Source of the DNA: Clostridiales bacterium
GTDB taxonomy: Bacteria > Bacillota > Clostridia > Lachnospirales > Lachnospiraceae
DNA length: 64,000 nucleotides
NCBI GenBank assembly: GCA_020860715.1
Contig: JAJBTU010000004.1
Location: 1 to 64,000 of the forward strand
Direction of reading: 5' to 3'
Each line of letters opens with the position of its first letter. Position 1 is the first letter of the stretch. Positions 55,407-64,000 of the stretch are shown here, one piece after another. The position numbers were made by a program, and so were the translations under genes. Below the pieces are notes generated by a model that worked only from the letters and a program-made list of their open reading frames with translations, was not told the origin of the DNA and ran no database searches.

Positions 55407-56338
55407 TGAAAGCGGGGACTCAAATGAAATTTGGAATACGACAAATAGAAGAAATATTAAGGAATTACGGCATTAAATATGAAATAGTGGGTGATAAAGA
55501 TACGGAGGTATCATATTATTGTCCTTTGAATCAGTTAAAAGATAATTCTATCACATGGGTGAGAAACATATCGGATGTTTCAGTTCCACTTATGAATTCA
55601 ATACAGAATGTTATCCTTGTTGCGGAATTGGGCAAAAATCTTGAAGGGGCTGTTTTTCCTGTCATTTATGCAGAAAACGCACACAGGACTTTTTTCAGAA
55701 TTGTTCAGCATCTTTTCATGGATGCTGATCCTGAAATGAAAGGGGCCAGGATAGAAAGAACAGCGATTATTGAAACTAGTAAAATCGGAAATGATTTGTA
55801 CGTTGGTCATCATACGTACATAGGAAAAGATGTAATTATTGGCAACCACGTTAGGGTAATGCACAATGTTGTAATTCAGGGAAAAGTAGAGATCGGATCC
55901 TATACGGTCATCGAATCTGGCACAACGATCGGAGCCTGTGGGTTTGGGCATTACAATGATGAAGATGGAAATCCGGTCTGTGTTCCTCACTTTGGCGGAG
56001 TAAAAATTGGAGAACATGTAAAAATAGGTGCAAATAATGCAATCTCCAGAGGCTGCCTTGCAGATACAGTCATAGAAGATTATGTAAAAACAGACAATTT
56101 GTGCCATATAGCTCATAATGATCATATTAAACATGGTGCCATGCTGACAGCAGGCACTATTATTTCGGGGAGCACTACAGTGGGAGAGAATGTTTGGCTG
56201 GCTCCCGGTACGCTTCTTAATAATGCTATAACAGTAGGGGATAATGCATTTCTTGGTATTGGTGCAGTGGCTACAAAGAGCATTCCAGAGGGTGTTATAG
56301 CGGCTGGTGTCCCTGCGAAGATTCTTCGGAACAGGTAG
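55403..56338 (+). CDS. LpxD-like N-acyltransferase
   Basis: The N-terminal ~100 residues form a small alpha/beta domain (FGIRQIEEILRNYG), and the rest is a left-handed beta-helix with hexapeptide repeats (IGNDLYVGHHTYIGKDVIIG, LAPGTLLNNAITVGDNAFLG). The conserved HIAHNDHIKHGAML holds the likely catalytic His of LpxD. Lipid A is not expected in this organism, so it probably transfers a 3-hydroxyacyl group to an amino sugar of the surface glycan. MKFGIRQ at 55424 is an alternative start. Confidence 0.82.
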   Translation: MMKAGTQMKFGIRQIEEILRNYGIKYEIVGDKDTEVSYYCPLNQLKDNSITWVRNISDVSVPLMNSIQNVILVAELGKNLEGAVFPVIYAENAHRTFFRIVQHLFMDADPEMKGARIERTAIIETSKIGNDLYVGHHTYIGKDVIIGNHVRVMHNVVIQGKVEIGSYTVIESGTTIGACGFGHYNDEDGNPVCVPHFGGVKIGEHVKIGANNAISRGCLADTVIEDYVKTDNLCHIAHNDHIKHGAMLTAGTIISGSTTVGENVWLAPGTLLNNAITVGDNAFLGIGAVATKSIPEGVIAAGVPAKILRNR

Positions 56339-56400
56339 ACTGGCCAAATAAATTATAAAAACAAGCATTTGGAATCAAAAATGGAATGAACGGAGAAAGA

Positions 56401-57084
56401 ATGGGAAACCAATCAGCATATATACCGCAAGCTGTATTTACAAAAGCACAGATCAGATATTTGAAAATAAAGCGAGCATCAGACTTTTTAATGGCTCTTA
56501 TTATGCTGCTGATACTCTGGCCGATTCTTCTTCTTGCAATGCTTTGGATCAAACTGGAATCAAAAGGTCCGGCAATATTTAAACAGAGAAGGCCGGGATA
56601 TCATCAGGAAATCTTCTCAATCTTTAAATTAAGAACCATGCGTACAGAAGTTGTCGATAAAAACGGACGACCTCTTACAGATGAAGAAAGAATGACGAAA
56701 TCCGGAAACTTTCTTCGGAAAACAAGCATAGATGAGCTTCCCCAGTTAATCAACATCCTGAAAGGTGAAATGAGTTTTATCGGACCACGACCATTCTTAA
56801 TCAATGATCTTGGCAGCTATAATCAGCAACAACTGATTCGCTTTGACGTTTTACCAGGAATGACAAGCTGGACTGCTATCCATGGAAGGAATAACCAAAC
56901 AATACAGGATAAGTATAATCAGGAAATCTATTATGTGAAACATATTGGCTTCAAAATAGATTTTGAAATTTTCATAAAAACTATTTTGGTTGTGTTTTCT
57001 CAAAAAAATGTGGAAGACCATACGAATGACGGAAGAATCGGCGCGGAGATCATGGATGACTTGAAAATTGGTGATGGAAAATGA
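56401..57084 (+). CDS. undecaprenyl-phosphate sugar phosphotransferase
   Basis: The start is taken at ATG 56401 behind GGAGAAAG (56386 is possible). One membrane anchor (ALIMLLILWPILLLAMLWI) is followed by the WcaJ/PglC-type catalytic core: KSKGPAIFKQRRPG-like ESKGPAIFKQRRPG, FKLRTM, RKTSIDELPQLINIL and GPRPFL. It transfers a sugar-1-phosphate to the lipid carrier and so starts assembly of the repeat unit on the cytoplasmic face. The short 228-residue form lacks the N-terminal four-helix domain. Confidence 0.9.
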   Translation: MGNQSAYIPQAVFTKAQIRYLKIKRASDFLMALIMLLILWPILLLAMLWIKLESKGPAIFKQRRPGYHQEIFSIFKLRTMRTEVVDKNGRPLTDEERMTKSGNFLRKTSIDELPQLINILKGEMSFIGPRPFLINDLGSYNQQQLIRFDVLPGMTSWTAIHGRNNQTIQDKYNQEIYYVKHIGFKIDFEIFIKTILVVFSQKNVEDHTNDGRIGAEIMDDLKIGDGK

Positions 57085-57935
57085 AAAAGATATTGATTAC
57101 AGGTGCTAACAGTTATGTCGGGACATCGGTAGAGCAGTGGCTGAGGAAATGGCCAGATGAATATAGGATAGACACTCTGGACATGAAAGAAAATAAATGG
57201 GAAAATTTTAGCTTTTCCGGATATGATGTCGTCTATCATGTCGCTGGTATTGCTCATGTCCCAACAAATCATGAAACGGATGAACTGTATTACAGCATAA
57301 ATAGAGATCTTGCCATAGAAACAGCAAAGAAAGCAAAAGCTGAGGGTGTCAAACAGTTTATTTTTATGAGCAGCGGAATTTTGTATGGCATAGATGAACC
57401 TGTAGGTAAAAAAGTAATGATAAATAAAGAGACCATTCCACATCCATTAAATGCCTATGGAATAAGCAAACTGGAAGCGGATAATGCACTTCAGAAGATG
57501 GCAAACAGTGAATTTAAAGTAGTGTGTATGCGACCACCCATGATATACGGAAAGAATTGCAAAGGTAATTTTCAATTGCTGAACAAATATGCGGACAAGT
57601 TATTTCTTCTTCCTAAAATTGAAAATAGGCGTAGCATGATTCATATTGAAAATTTGGCGAGCTTTGTAAAGACAAGGATTGATGCGGAAGATGGAGGAGT
57701 TTTCTGGCCGCAGAATGCGGACTACATTTCAACAAACAATATAGTTGAAGAAATCAGAAGACAGCACGGAAAGAAAACCCACTATTCAAAATTTTTGGGA
57801 ATAGCTGTGAAATATATGTCAAGAATTACTCCAATGCTGAGAAAAATCTATGGAGATTTGGCTTACGATCAAGAAATCTCGGCAAGAGAATATATTGTGA
57901 ACGATTTTACTGCTTCTATAAAAAAATCTATTTGA
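57081..57935 (+). CDS. NAD-dependent epimerase/dehydratase
   Basis: An extended SDR protein of 284 residues, overlapping the transferase stop by 4 nt. ITGANSYVGTSVEQWL is the NAD-binding start (GxxxxxG), and NAYGISKLEADNAL holds the Tyr-x-x-x-Lys pair. Such enzymes modify the sugar of a nucleotide or lipid carrier; adjacency to the sugar transferase suggests it acts on the first sugar. The exact reaction cannot be assigned. Confidence 0.82.
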   Translation: MKKILITGANSYVGTSVEQWLRKWPDEYRIDTLDMKENKWENFSFSGYDVVYHVAGIAHVPTNHETDELYYSINRDLAIETAKKAKAEGVKQFIFMSSGILYGIDEPVGKKVMINKETIPHPLNAYGISKLEADNALQKMANSEFKVVCMRPPMIYGKNCKGNFQLLNKYADKLFLLPKIENRRSMIHIENLASFVKTRIDAEDGGVFWPQNADYISTNNIVEEIRRQHGKKTHYSKFLGIAVKYMSRITPMLRKIYGDLAYDQEISAREYIVNDFTASIKKSI

Positions 57936-57966
57936 ATAATGGACAATTGGGAAGGAATCTATATCC

Positions 57967-59634
57967 ATGAAAAAGGCATTGCTTATTTCAAATGTAATAT
58001 CAATGATTTATAAATTTAATTTAAGCAATATTAAAATTCTTCAGGAATTAGGATACGAGGTTCATGCAGCCTGCAATTTAACAAACACAAGTTTTTCCCC
58101 AAAAGAAAACAATGAGCGATGGATGGCAGAACTGCAAGAGATAGGGGTTATTTTTCATCAAGTGGATTTTGGACGCCGCTATGCGGCGTACACAACAATA
58201 GGTAAATGCATTAAACAAATCAGAAGTATTCTTGATGCAGATGAATTTATGTTTGTACATTGTCATTCCCAAATTGCAGGTGTTTGTGGACGATTGGCTG
58301 TAAAAGGTCGTGATGTTAAGACAATTTATACTGCGCACGGATTTATGTTTTTTAAAGGAAGCCCATTGTTAAACTGGATATTATTTTATCCACAGGAATG
58401 GTTGCTATCATGGGGGACAGATTTATTGATTACGATCAATAAAGAAGATTACGGACGTGCGAAAAAACATTTTCACGCGAAAAAAACTGTATATGTGCCT
58501 GGGGTTGGTGTAGATATTCAGAAGTTCTCCTCTCACAAGATCTTAATGGAAGATAAAAGAAAAGAACTTGGAATACCAGATGATGCATTTGTGCTTCTTT
58601 CTGTCGGAGAATTGTCTGATAGAAAGAATCAACAGGTAGTAATAAGGGCTCTTGGGGAAATAGGTGATAAGTCTATTTTTTATGTTATCGCTGGCTATGG
58701 AAATAAGTATGACGAATATAAGAGGATTGAAAACGAAGTTGGAGTAAGCAATCAGGTTAAATTACTTGGATGCAGGAATGATATTGATGAATTATGTGAT
58801 ATGGCAGACGTTTTTGTGCATCCAAGTGTTAGGGAAGGATTGGGCATTGCGCCTTTGGAAGCGATGGCGGCGGGGCTTCCACTTATATCGTCATATATAA
58901 ATGGAATGAAAGATTATACAGTGGATGGTGAAACAGGGATATGTCTGAAAGATCCAATGAGTATTGAAGAGATGAAAAATGCTATTTTAAAGATGAAAGG
59001 AGATGAAGAGTTTCGAAAAATATGTTCTTCTAATAACATAAAGATTGCAAAAGAGTATGATGTGACTAATTCAGATGCAATCATGAGAGAGAATTACGGG
59101 GGGGGTAATCTAAATCATTTAACAAGAATAATTGAACGGAGTAGAATAAGAAAAGAATTGTCGGTGAGCAAAGGTGAGATATTATTCATAAGTATTGGCG
59201 AATTAAGTAAAAGAAAGAACCATGAAGTTTTGATTCATGCTTTTTCTAATATAAAAACAATAAACTGGAAATTGTGTATATGTGGTACAGGAGAATTGGA
59301 GGATTATTTAAGTGATAAGATAAAAAAATATAATCTTGCCGATAAAGTGAAATTACTTGGATATAGGGACGATATTGACAAGCTATTATTAGCGGCGGAT
59401 GTTTTTGTTTTTCCATCTTTACAGGAAGGGCTACCTGTGTCCGTAATGGAGGCTATGGCAAGCAGATTACCATGCTTAGTAAGTAGAATCAGAGGTAATA
59501 CGGACCTTATTGATGAAAGCAAAGGCGGAGAACTTTTTGCACCAAAAAATATTGATGAAATAGAAATTGCAATAGAGAAAATAATAAATACTGACTGCGA
59601 AGAAATGGGAAGATATAATGCAATTAAAATTTAA
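57967..59634 (+). CDS. GT4 glycosyltransferase fused to a second GT4 C-terminal half
   Basis: Residues 1-377 are a complete GT4: N-terminal Rossmann domain (HCHSQIAGVCGRLA, TAHGFMFFKG), then LLSVGELSDRKNQQVVIRAL and the donor-site Glu pair in VREGLGIAPLEAMAAG. Residues ~390-555 repeat only the C-terminal GT4 half (FISIGELSKRKNHEVLIHAF, LQEGLPVSVMEAMASR). The join is a run of eight G (59098-59105): with seven or nine G the first GT4 would stop within a few codons at normal length. It is strongly A/T-rich. Either a phase-variable fusion or a sequence error. Confidence 0.8.
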   Translation: MKKALLISNVISMIYKFNLSNIKILQELGYEVHAACNLTNTSFSPKENNERWMAELQEIGVIFHQVDFGRRYAAYTTIGKCIKQIRSILDADEFMFVHCHSQIAGVCGRLAVKGRDVKTIYTAHGFMFFKGSPLLNWILFYPQEWLLSWGTDLLITINKEDYGRAKKHFHAKKTVYVPGVGVDIQKFSSHKILMEDKRKELGIPDDAFVLLSVGELSDRKNQQVVIRALGEIGDKSIFYVIAGYGNKYDEYKRIENEVGVSNQVKLLGCRNDIDELCDMADVFVHPSVREGLGIAPLEAMAAGLPLISSYINGMKDYTVDGETGICLKDPMSIEEMKNAILKMKGDEEFRKICSSNNIKIAKEYDVTNSDAIMRENYGGGNLNHLTRIIERSRIRKELSVSKGEILFISIGELSKRKNHEVLIHAFSNIKTINWKLCICGTGELEDYLSDKIKKYNLADKVKLLGYRDDIDKLLLAADVFVFPSLQEGLPVSVMEAMASRLPCLVSRIRGNTDLIDESKGGELFAPKNIDEIEIAIEKIINTDCEEMGRYNAIKI

Positions 59635-59776
59635 AAATTTGATAAGAAATAATTAAATAAAGATATTATAGAATTATATTATAAAATCGATCTGGAGAAA
59701 TAGGTAACAAGAAAATAGCTAAATTGTGTTTTATAAATTAGTTAGATTATATATATTCAAAACGGAGAAAAAGGTT
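59635..59776 (+). other. AT-rich intergenic gap
   Basis: Nearly all A and T with no gene. It may contain a promoter for the GT9-heptose genes but no clear -35/-10 pair stands out. Confidence 0.4.
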
Positions 59777-60988
59777 ATGAATGTAAAGATAATGGCAAAC
59801 AGAACAATGATTGCAACCGATGCTTTTTTTCGCAGGCTTTACAATTTACATCAGCATAAAGTTAATCCAACTAATTTTAATTCAAATAGAAGAGTTTTAA
59901 TTGTGTTCCAAGGCCTTTTTGGAGATGCTATTGTCATTCAGAACTCTTTGAAGGAATATACTAGACTTTTTCCCAAAAAAGATGGGTATGAAATAACCTT
60001 ATTGGTTAGAGAGTCAGTTCATAGGTTCATGGAGTCGGTTCTTATTTTGCCTAAAGACATCACTTTAGAAAGTGTTGATTTTACAACATTTGTTAACAAC
60101 TACAGTTATTTTAGAAGTGTAATAAATAAGTATGGAAACGCGATATGGCTATTAATTGCACCAGGATCTAGTTTGTCTGGAGAGATTTTTGCATCGGCAA
60201 GTAATGCAACAAGAAAAGTGGCACTCAAAAGATGCAAAGATGTGACAAAACCTATTACGATGGCTATATTTTCGAGAATTGCTTATACAGAAGAAGTGCG
60301 CCCTCAAAAAGAAGATATGATGCTTTTACAACATCGTAAATTATTACAATATCTTGGAGATATAAATTATCAAGCTAGACTACCACAATTATTGAAGAAA
60401 GAAAGATTCGTTAAGGATGAGAGATATTGTGTTATTTGCCCAGGTGCGTCAAAAGAAGAAAAATGTTGGCCAATAGAACGTTTTTCTGAAATAGCAGATT
60501 TTATAATTGAAAAATATGATATGAATATTCATTTGTGTGGTGGAATGGATGAAATAGCCTATGAACATAAGTTTCTTTCTTCGATAAAGAATACGGACAG
60601 GATAGTAAGCCATATTGGAAAAACTACATTTTCAGAGTGGTCAGCAATTGTACAGTATGCGGAAATTGTAGTAGGAAATGATAGTGCTACTATACATCTT
60701 GCAGCAGCTTCAAGGAGGAAAGCTATTTGCATAGCAGGTCTTTACGATAAATATTTGTTTTTTCCATATAAAGTGGATCAATTGGAAGAAGAAGATGTAT
60801 TGCCTATAACTGTTATGACAGAGATGCCTTGTGAATGGTGTCGTACGATAGGATATTATGCAGGATATGGAAACAAGGATTGCAAAAAGAGAATTAATGC
60901 AAATCAATGCGCTTTGTGTATTGATACGATAACAGTACAGAGTGTTAAAACGGAGATTGACAAGTTGATGGAGTTTAATAAATCATGA
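59777..60988 (+). CDS. glycosyltransferase family 9 (heptosyltransferase-like)
   Basis: ATG 59777 follows GGAGAAAAAGG. The C-terminal half has the GT9 features [30 protein letters not shown] and [18 protein letters not shown]. The N-terminal half ([19 protein letters not shown]) matches the acceptor domain. GT9 enzymes transfer heptose from ADP-heptose, and the ADP-heptose genes follow directly with an ATGA overlap, which supports this donor. 403 residues. Confidence 0.85.
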   Translation: MNVKIMANRTMIATDAFFRRLYNLHQHKVNPTNFNSNRRVLIVFQGLFGDAIVIQNSLKEYTRLFPKKDGYEITLLVRESVHRFMESVLILPKDITLESVDFTTFVNNYSYFRSVINKYGNAIWLLIAPGSSLSGEIFASASNATRKVALKRCKDVTKPITMAIFSRIAYTEEVRPQKEDMMLLQHRKLLQYLGDINYQARLPQLLKKERFVKDERYCVICPGASKEEKCWPIERFSEIADFIIEKYDMNIHLCGGMDEIAYEHKFLSSIKNTDRIVSHIGKTTFSEWSAIVQYAEIVVGNDSATIHLAAASRRKAICIAGLYDKYLFFPYKVDQLEEEDVLPITVMTEMPCEWCRTIGYYAGYGNKDCKKRINANQCALCIDTITVQSVKTEIDKLMEFNKS

Positions 60989-62420
60989 GTTCTTTAAATA
61001 TAATCAAGACAAAGAATATACTGGTGGTTGGGGATGTGATGATCGATACATATTATTCTGGTGAGGTCAGACGAATATCTCCTGAAGCTCCAGTACCCAT
61101 TTTTCATAAACAAAGTGAGCGAAGCGTTCTGGGCGGAGCTGCTAATGTAGCAGCAAACTTGATTTCTGCAAGACAGAATGTCTCTATGATGGCAGTTGTA
61201 GGAAATGATAATGCTGCTGATAAGTTGAAAATAGCCCTTGAGAGTAAGGGGATAGATACAAGTCTTATCATGGCTCTTGATAGAAGTACAACAGAAAAGG
61301 TTCGCTTTCTGGCATCAGATAACAACCAACAGGTTCTACGACTTGATGTTGAGGACACAGATAATATTGATCGCACTGAGTGCAGTGTTTTGCTTGATAC
61401 ATTGGAAACAAAAATCGATTCATTCGATCTAATCTTAATGAGCGATTACCTGAAGGGACTTTTAAGTTTTGATTTTACACAGGATGTTATCCGACTGGCC
61501 AGAGCACATAATATCCCTTTGATAATTGATGTGAAGGATCCCCATATAGAAAAGTACAAAGGCGCTTATCTTCTGAAACCTAACAAAAAAGAACTTCATG
61601 ATTTAACTAGAATGCCTGTGTCAAATGATATGGAAATTATTCAGGCGTCAGAAAAACTGTTAAGTCTATGTGAATGTAACTATGTTTTAACAACATGTGG
61701 CTCACGGGGAATGGTGCTTGTAGGAGACGGAGCCCCATATTTTATAGATTGCGCAGAGCAGGAGGTTTACGATGTCACTGGCGCAGGAGACACAACGGTA
61801 GCATATCTGGCAGCATGTATGGTGAATGGATTTTCAATGCGAGAGGCTGTTGATATTGCAAATTGTGCTGCTGGGATACAGGTATCTAAGGTAGGAACAT
61901 CATCCGTATACTGGAATGAAGTCAGAGAATATCTTACAAGCCAAAAAAAGGGAATTGTCCATAAGATTTTAAATTGGGAAACACTTGATGATTTTAAGCG
62001 TGAAACATTAAGGAAAAAGGTGGTCTTCACAAATGGATGTTTTGATATTTTACATATTGGCCATATTCGCTATTTACAGGAAGCATCAAAATTGGGAGAT
62101 ATATTAATTATAGGTTTAAACAGTGATGATTCCGTACGGCGTCTAAAAGGAGCAAGTCGGCCAATCAATAGCCAATCCGAACGAGCGGAAGTACTATGTG
62201 CACTCGAATTTGTTGATTATGTAATCGTGTTTGATGAAGATACTCCGTACGAACTGATAAAAAAATACAACCAGATGTTCTGGTGAAAGGCGGAGATTAT
62301 TTGCCGGAGGAAGTTGTAGGAAAAGATATTGTGGAAGCACGAGGCGGGGAACTCGTGCTGATTCCTTTTGTAGAGGGCAAATCTACTACAGGTATCATCG
62401 AAAAAATGAAGGGAGAATAA
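60985..62420 (+). pseudogene. hldE: bifunctional heptose kinase/adenylyltransferase, frameshifted near 3' end
   Basis: The N-terminal PfkB-type kinase ([44 protein letters not shown]) phosphorylates heptose-7-phosphate, and the C-terminal nucleotidyltransferase ([16 protein letters not shown]) makes ADP-heptose. The frame ends at 62286, but the family's last 46 residues ([17 protein letters not shown] to IIEKMKGE) continue in another frame to 62420. The shift lies at a run of seven A (62259-62265); eight A would restore the frame. Slippage, phase variation or a sequencing error are all possible. Confidence 0.88.
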
Positions 62421-62431
62421 GATTAGCGGAA

Positions 62432-63007
62432 ATGGAAGAACTAATCAAACAGCGTATAAATGACAGTGTAGCAGTGAAACAGGCTCTGCTTAGTAATAAG
62501 ATTTTGATAGATACAGTTGAACAACTTGCAGGTGAGATAGTCAATACTATTGAATCCGGTCATAAGTTGGTTTTGTGTGGCAATGGTGGATCAGCATCTG
62601 ACGCCCTTCATTTTGCCGGTGAAATTGTTGGACGATTTCAAAAAGAAAGAGGAGCATGGCCGGCTGTTGTTCTAAATGCAGATGTTGCTACCATGACAGC
62701 AATAGCAAATGATTATGGATATGATGACATCTTTGCACGACAGGCAGAAGGGCATATTAAACCGGGAGACTTATTTATTGGCATTAGCACCAGTGGAAAT
62801 TCGGAAAATGTCTACAGGGCAATGAAAGTAGCTAAAGGAAAAGAAGCTAAAGCAGCGGCTTTGCTTGGTAAGGACGGTGGAAAGATAGGACAGCAAGCTG
62901 ACTATCCGATAATTGTTCCTTGTATGATAACAGCGAGGGTACAGGAATGTCATATTTTGTTGATCCATATTTTGTGCGAGATAGCGGAAAACGGGCTGAT
63001 AAGCTAA
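62432..63007 (+). CDS. gmhA: sedoheptulose-7-phosphate isomerase
   Basis: A SIS-domain isomerase of 191 residues that converts sedoheptulose-7-phosphate to D-glycero-D-manno-heptose-7-phosphate, the first step to ADP-heptose. CGNGGSASDALHFAGEIVGR, NDYGYDDIFARQ and STSGNSENVYRA are family signatures. It follows hldE by 11 nt and precedes gmhB. Confidence 0.93.
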   Translation: MEELIKQRINDSVAVKQALLSNKILIDTVEQLAGEIVNTIESGHKLVLCGNGGSASDALHFAGEIVGRFQKERGAWPAVVLNADVATMTAIANDYGYDDIFARQAEGHIKPGDLFIGISTSGNSENVYRAMKVAKGKEAKAAALLGKDGGKIGQQADYPIIVPCMITARVQECHILLIHILCEIAENGLIS

Positions 63008-63042
63008 ATAAAACGGCTATACTGGAGAACTAAAATAGTAGT

Positions 63043-63618
63043 ATGGAAAAGAAAACAAAAGCAATTTTCCTTGATAGAGACGGAACAATTAATGCAGAAA
63101 AAAATTATCTGCACGAAATCTCGGAGTTTGAATTTCTTCCGGGTGTTCTTGATGGTCTGCATTTATTACAGAATGCTGGATTCCTACTGATCATTTTGAC
63201 AAATCAGTCAGGAATCGCACGCGGATATTATACAGAAGAACAATTTCATGTGCTGAATAACTGGATGGTACAAACACTGCGAGAAGATGGAATCCAAATT
63301 GCTCATGTGTACTATTGCCCTCATTTACCTACTGCTTTTGAAGAAAAATATAGAAAAAACTGTGAATGCAGGAAGCCTAAAATTGGTATGTTCCAACAGG
63401 CAATAAAGGAATTTCATGTTTCCTTGCCAGACAGTTATGCGATAGGTGACAAAATCAGAGATTGTTCAATATGTGAGACAACTTTGTGTAAAGGGTTTTT
63501 GATAGGAATCAATGAAGAAAAAAAGATTATTGAGAAAGTGAAAGAAGGAAAACATCAGCGTGTCAGGTATGCGGAAAATTTATTAGAAGCTGCAAAATTA
63601 GTGACTTCAAAATACTAA
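63043..63618 (+). CDS. gmhB: heptose-1,7-bisphosphate phosphatase
   Basis: A HAD-family phosphatase of 191 residues. The nucleophile is in FLDRDGTINAEKNYLH, TNQSGIARGYYTEEQF is motif II, and the zinc-binding loop CPHLPT ... NCECRKPKIGM is typical of GmhB. It removes the C7 phosphate between the two HldE reactions. Confidence 0.93.
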   Translation: MEKKTKAIFLDRDGTINAEKNYLHEISEFEFLPGVLDGLHLLQNAGFLLIILTNQSGIARGYYTEEQFHVLNNWMVQTLREDGIQIAHVYYCPHLPTAFEEKYRKNCECRKPKIGMFQQAIKEFHVSLPDSYAIGDKIRDCSICETTLCKGFLIGINEEKKIIEKVKEGKHQRVRYAENLLEAAKLVTSKY

Positions 63619-63634
63619 GATGGAGGATTGTAAA

Positions 63635-64000
63635 ATGATTATAGTTACCGGAGGAGCAGGATTTATTGGAAGCTGTATGGTAAGAACTTTGAATGATGCC
63701 GGAATTGAAGATATTATTATTGTTGATAATATCGCATCCACTGATAAGTGGCTGAATATGCGGAACAAAAAGTATATTAAGTATGTTCATAAGGATGCTT
63801 TTCTAGCCGAGCTTCCGTCATATGAGGGAGTGGAGGCTATTATTCATTTGGGTGCGCAGTCATCCACGACTGAAAAAAATTTTGATTATTTATGGAAGAA
63901 TAATTTTGAGTATACAAAAATACTTTGGAATTATTGCGCAGAAAAACAGATTAGTTTCATTTATGCCAGTTCAGCTGCAACTTATGGAGACGGAGCAGAG
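63635..64000 (+). CDS. hldD: ADP-heptose 6-epimerase, 3' end beyond window
   Basis: TGGAGG precedes the ATG. MIIVTGGAGFIGSCMVRTLN is the NADP-binding start and SSTTEKNFDYLWKNNFEYTK is characteristic of HldD/RfaD, which converts ADP-D-glycero- to ADP-L-glycero-D-manno-heptose. Only 122 residues lie inside the window, ending within ASSAATYGDG of the active site. Confidence 0.9.
   Translation, partial: MIIVTGGAGFIGSCMVRTLNDAGIEDIIIVDNIASTDKWLNMRNKKYIKYVHKDAFLAELPSYEGVEAIIHLGAQSSTTEKNFDYLWKNNFEYTKILWNYCAEKQISFIYASSAATYGDGAE

Noticed and set aside
58168-58190. GC-rich hairpin inside the GT4 gene that might be another palindromic element
   Set aside because: It is a single short stem without the companion hairpin or 7-nt spacer and does not disrupt the gene.

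Overview
The window looks like a chromosome segment of an anaerobic, Gram-positive gut-type Clostridium, most likely Lachnospiraceae. The reasons are the split glycine decarboxylase (gcvPA/gcvPB) behind a tandem glycine riboswitch, strong AGGAGG-type ribosome sites, a lipoprotein-type ComEA, a UvrX/UmuC-like polymerase next to a YolD-like gene, and class III anaerobic ribonucleotide reductase activation. I saw no rRNA or tRNA genes and no CRISPR array. The family assignment is an inference from gene content.

Positions 1-17.8 kb are accessory and partly decayed. They hold a truncated helicase/DUF4186 gene, small membrane and repeat proteins, several pseudogenes, a three-gene DUF6361 / phospholipase-D-like / large helicase cassette (5.2-11.5 kb, probably anti-phage and similar to what I recall as Azaca), Sel1-repeat, GNAT and SGNH genes, and a Y-family polymerase with YolD. 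Three genes here are invaded by an ~80-90 bp double-hairpin palindromic element. A fourth, related element interrupts another gene.

Positions 17.9-47.9 kb are mostly core genome. They carry a minus-strand glycine cleavage operon (gcvT-gcvH-gcvPA-gcvPB-lplA-lpdA) with promoter, tandem glycine riboswitch and terminator; an AraC regulator; metG; a Cache-GGDEF cyclase; nrdG; argG; a large anchored protein; and a competence block in which comEA and comEC flank a two-component system and a GerMN lipoprotein. A GH31 glycosidase and a sodium:alanine symporter follow. A DnaA-box cluster lies upstream of comEA.

Positions 48.0-64.0 kb begin with a 453 bp transposase-less element with inverted ends. A surface-glycan island follows: a CapD-type dehydratase; a compact type II Thoeris-like pair (2TM-macro ThsA plus a truncated TIR ThsB); then PIG-L deacetylase, thiolase, SDR reductase and LpxD-like acyltransferase, which together could make and attach a 3-hydroxyacyl group; then sugar-phosphate transferase, epimerase, glycosyltransferases and a complete ADP-heptose pathway (hldE, gmhA, gmhB, hldD) with a GT9 heptosyltransferase. 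Two homopolymer tracts (G8 in the GT4 gene, A7 in hldE) sit exactly where reading frames fuse or break. That suggests phase variation, or consensus errors in the assembly.
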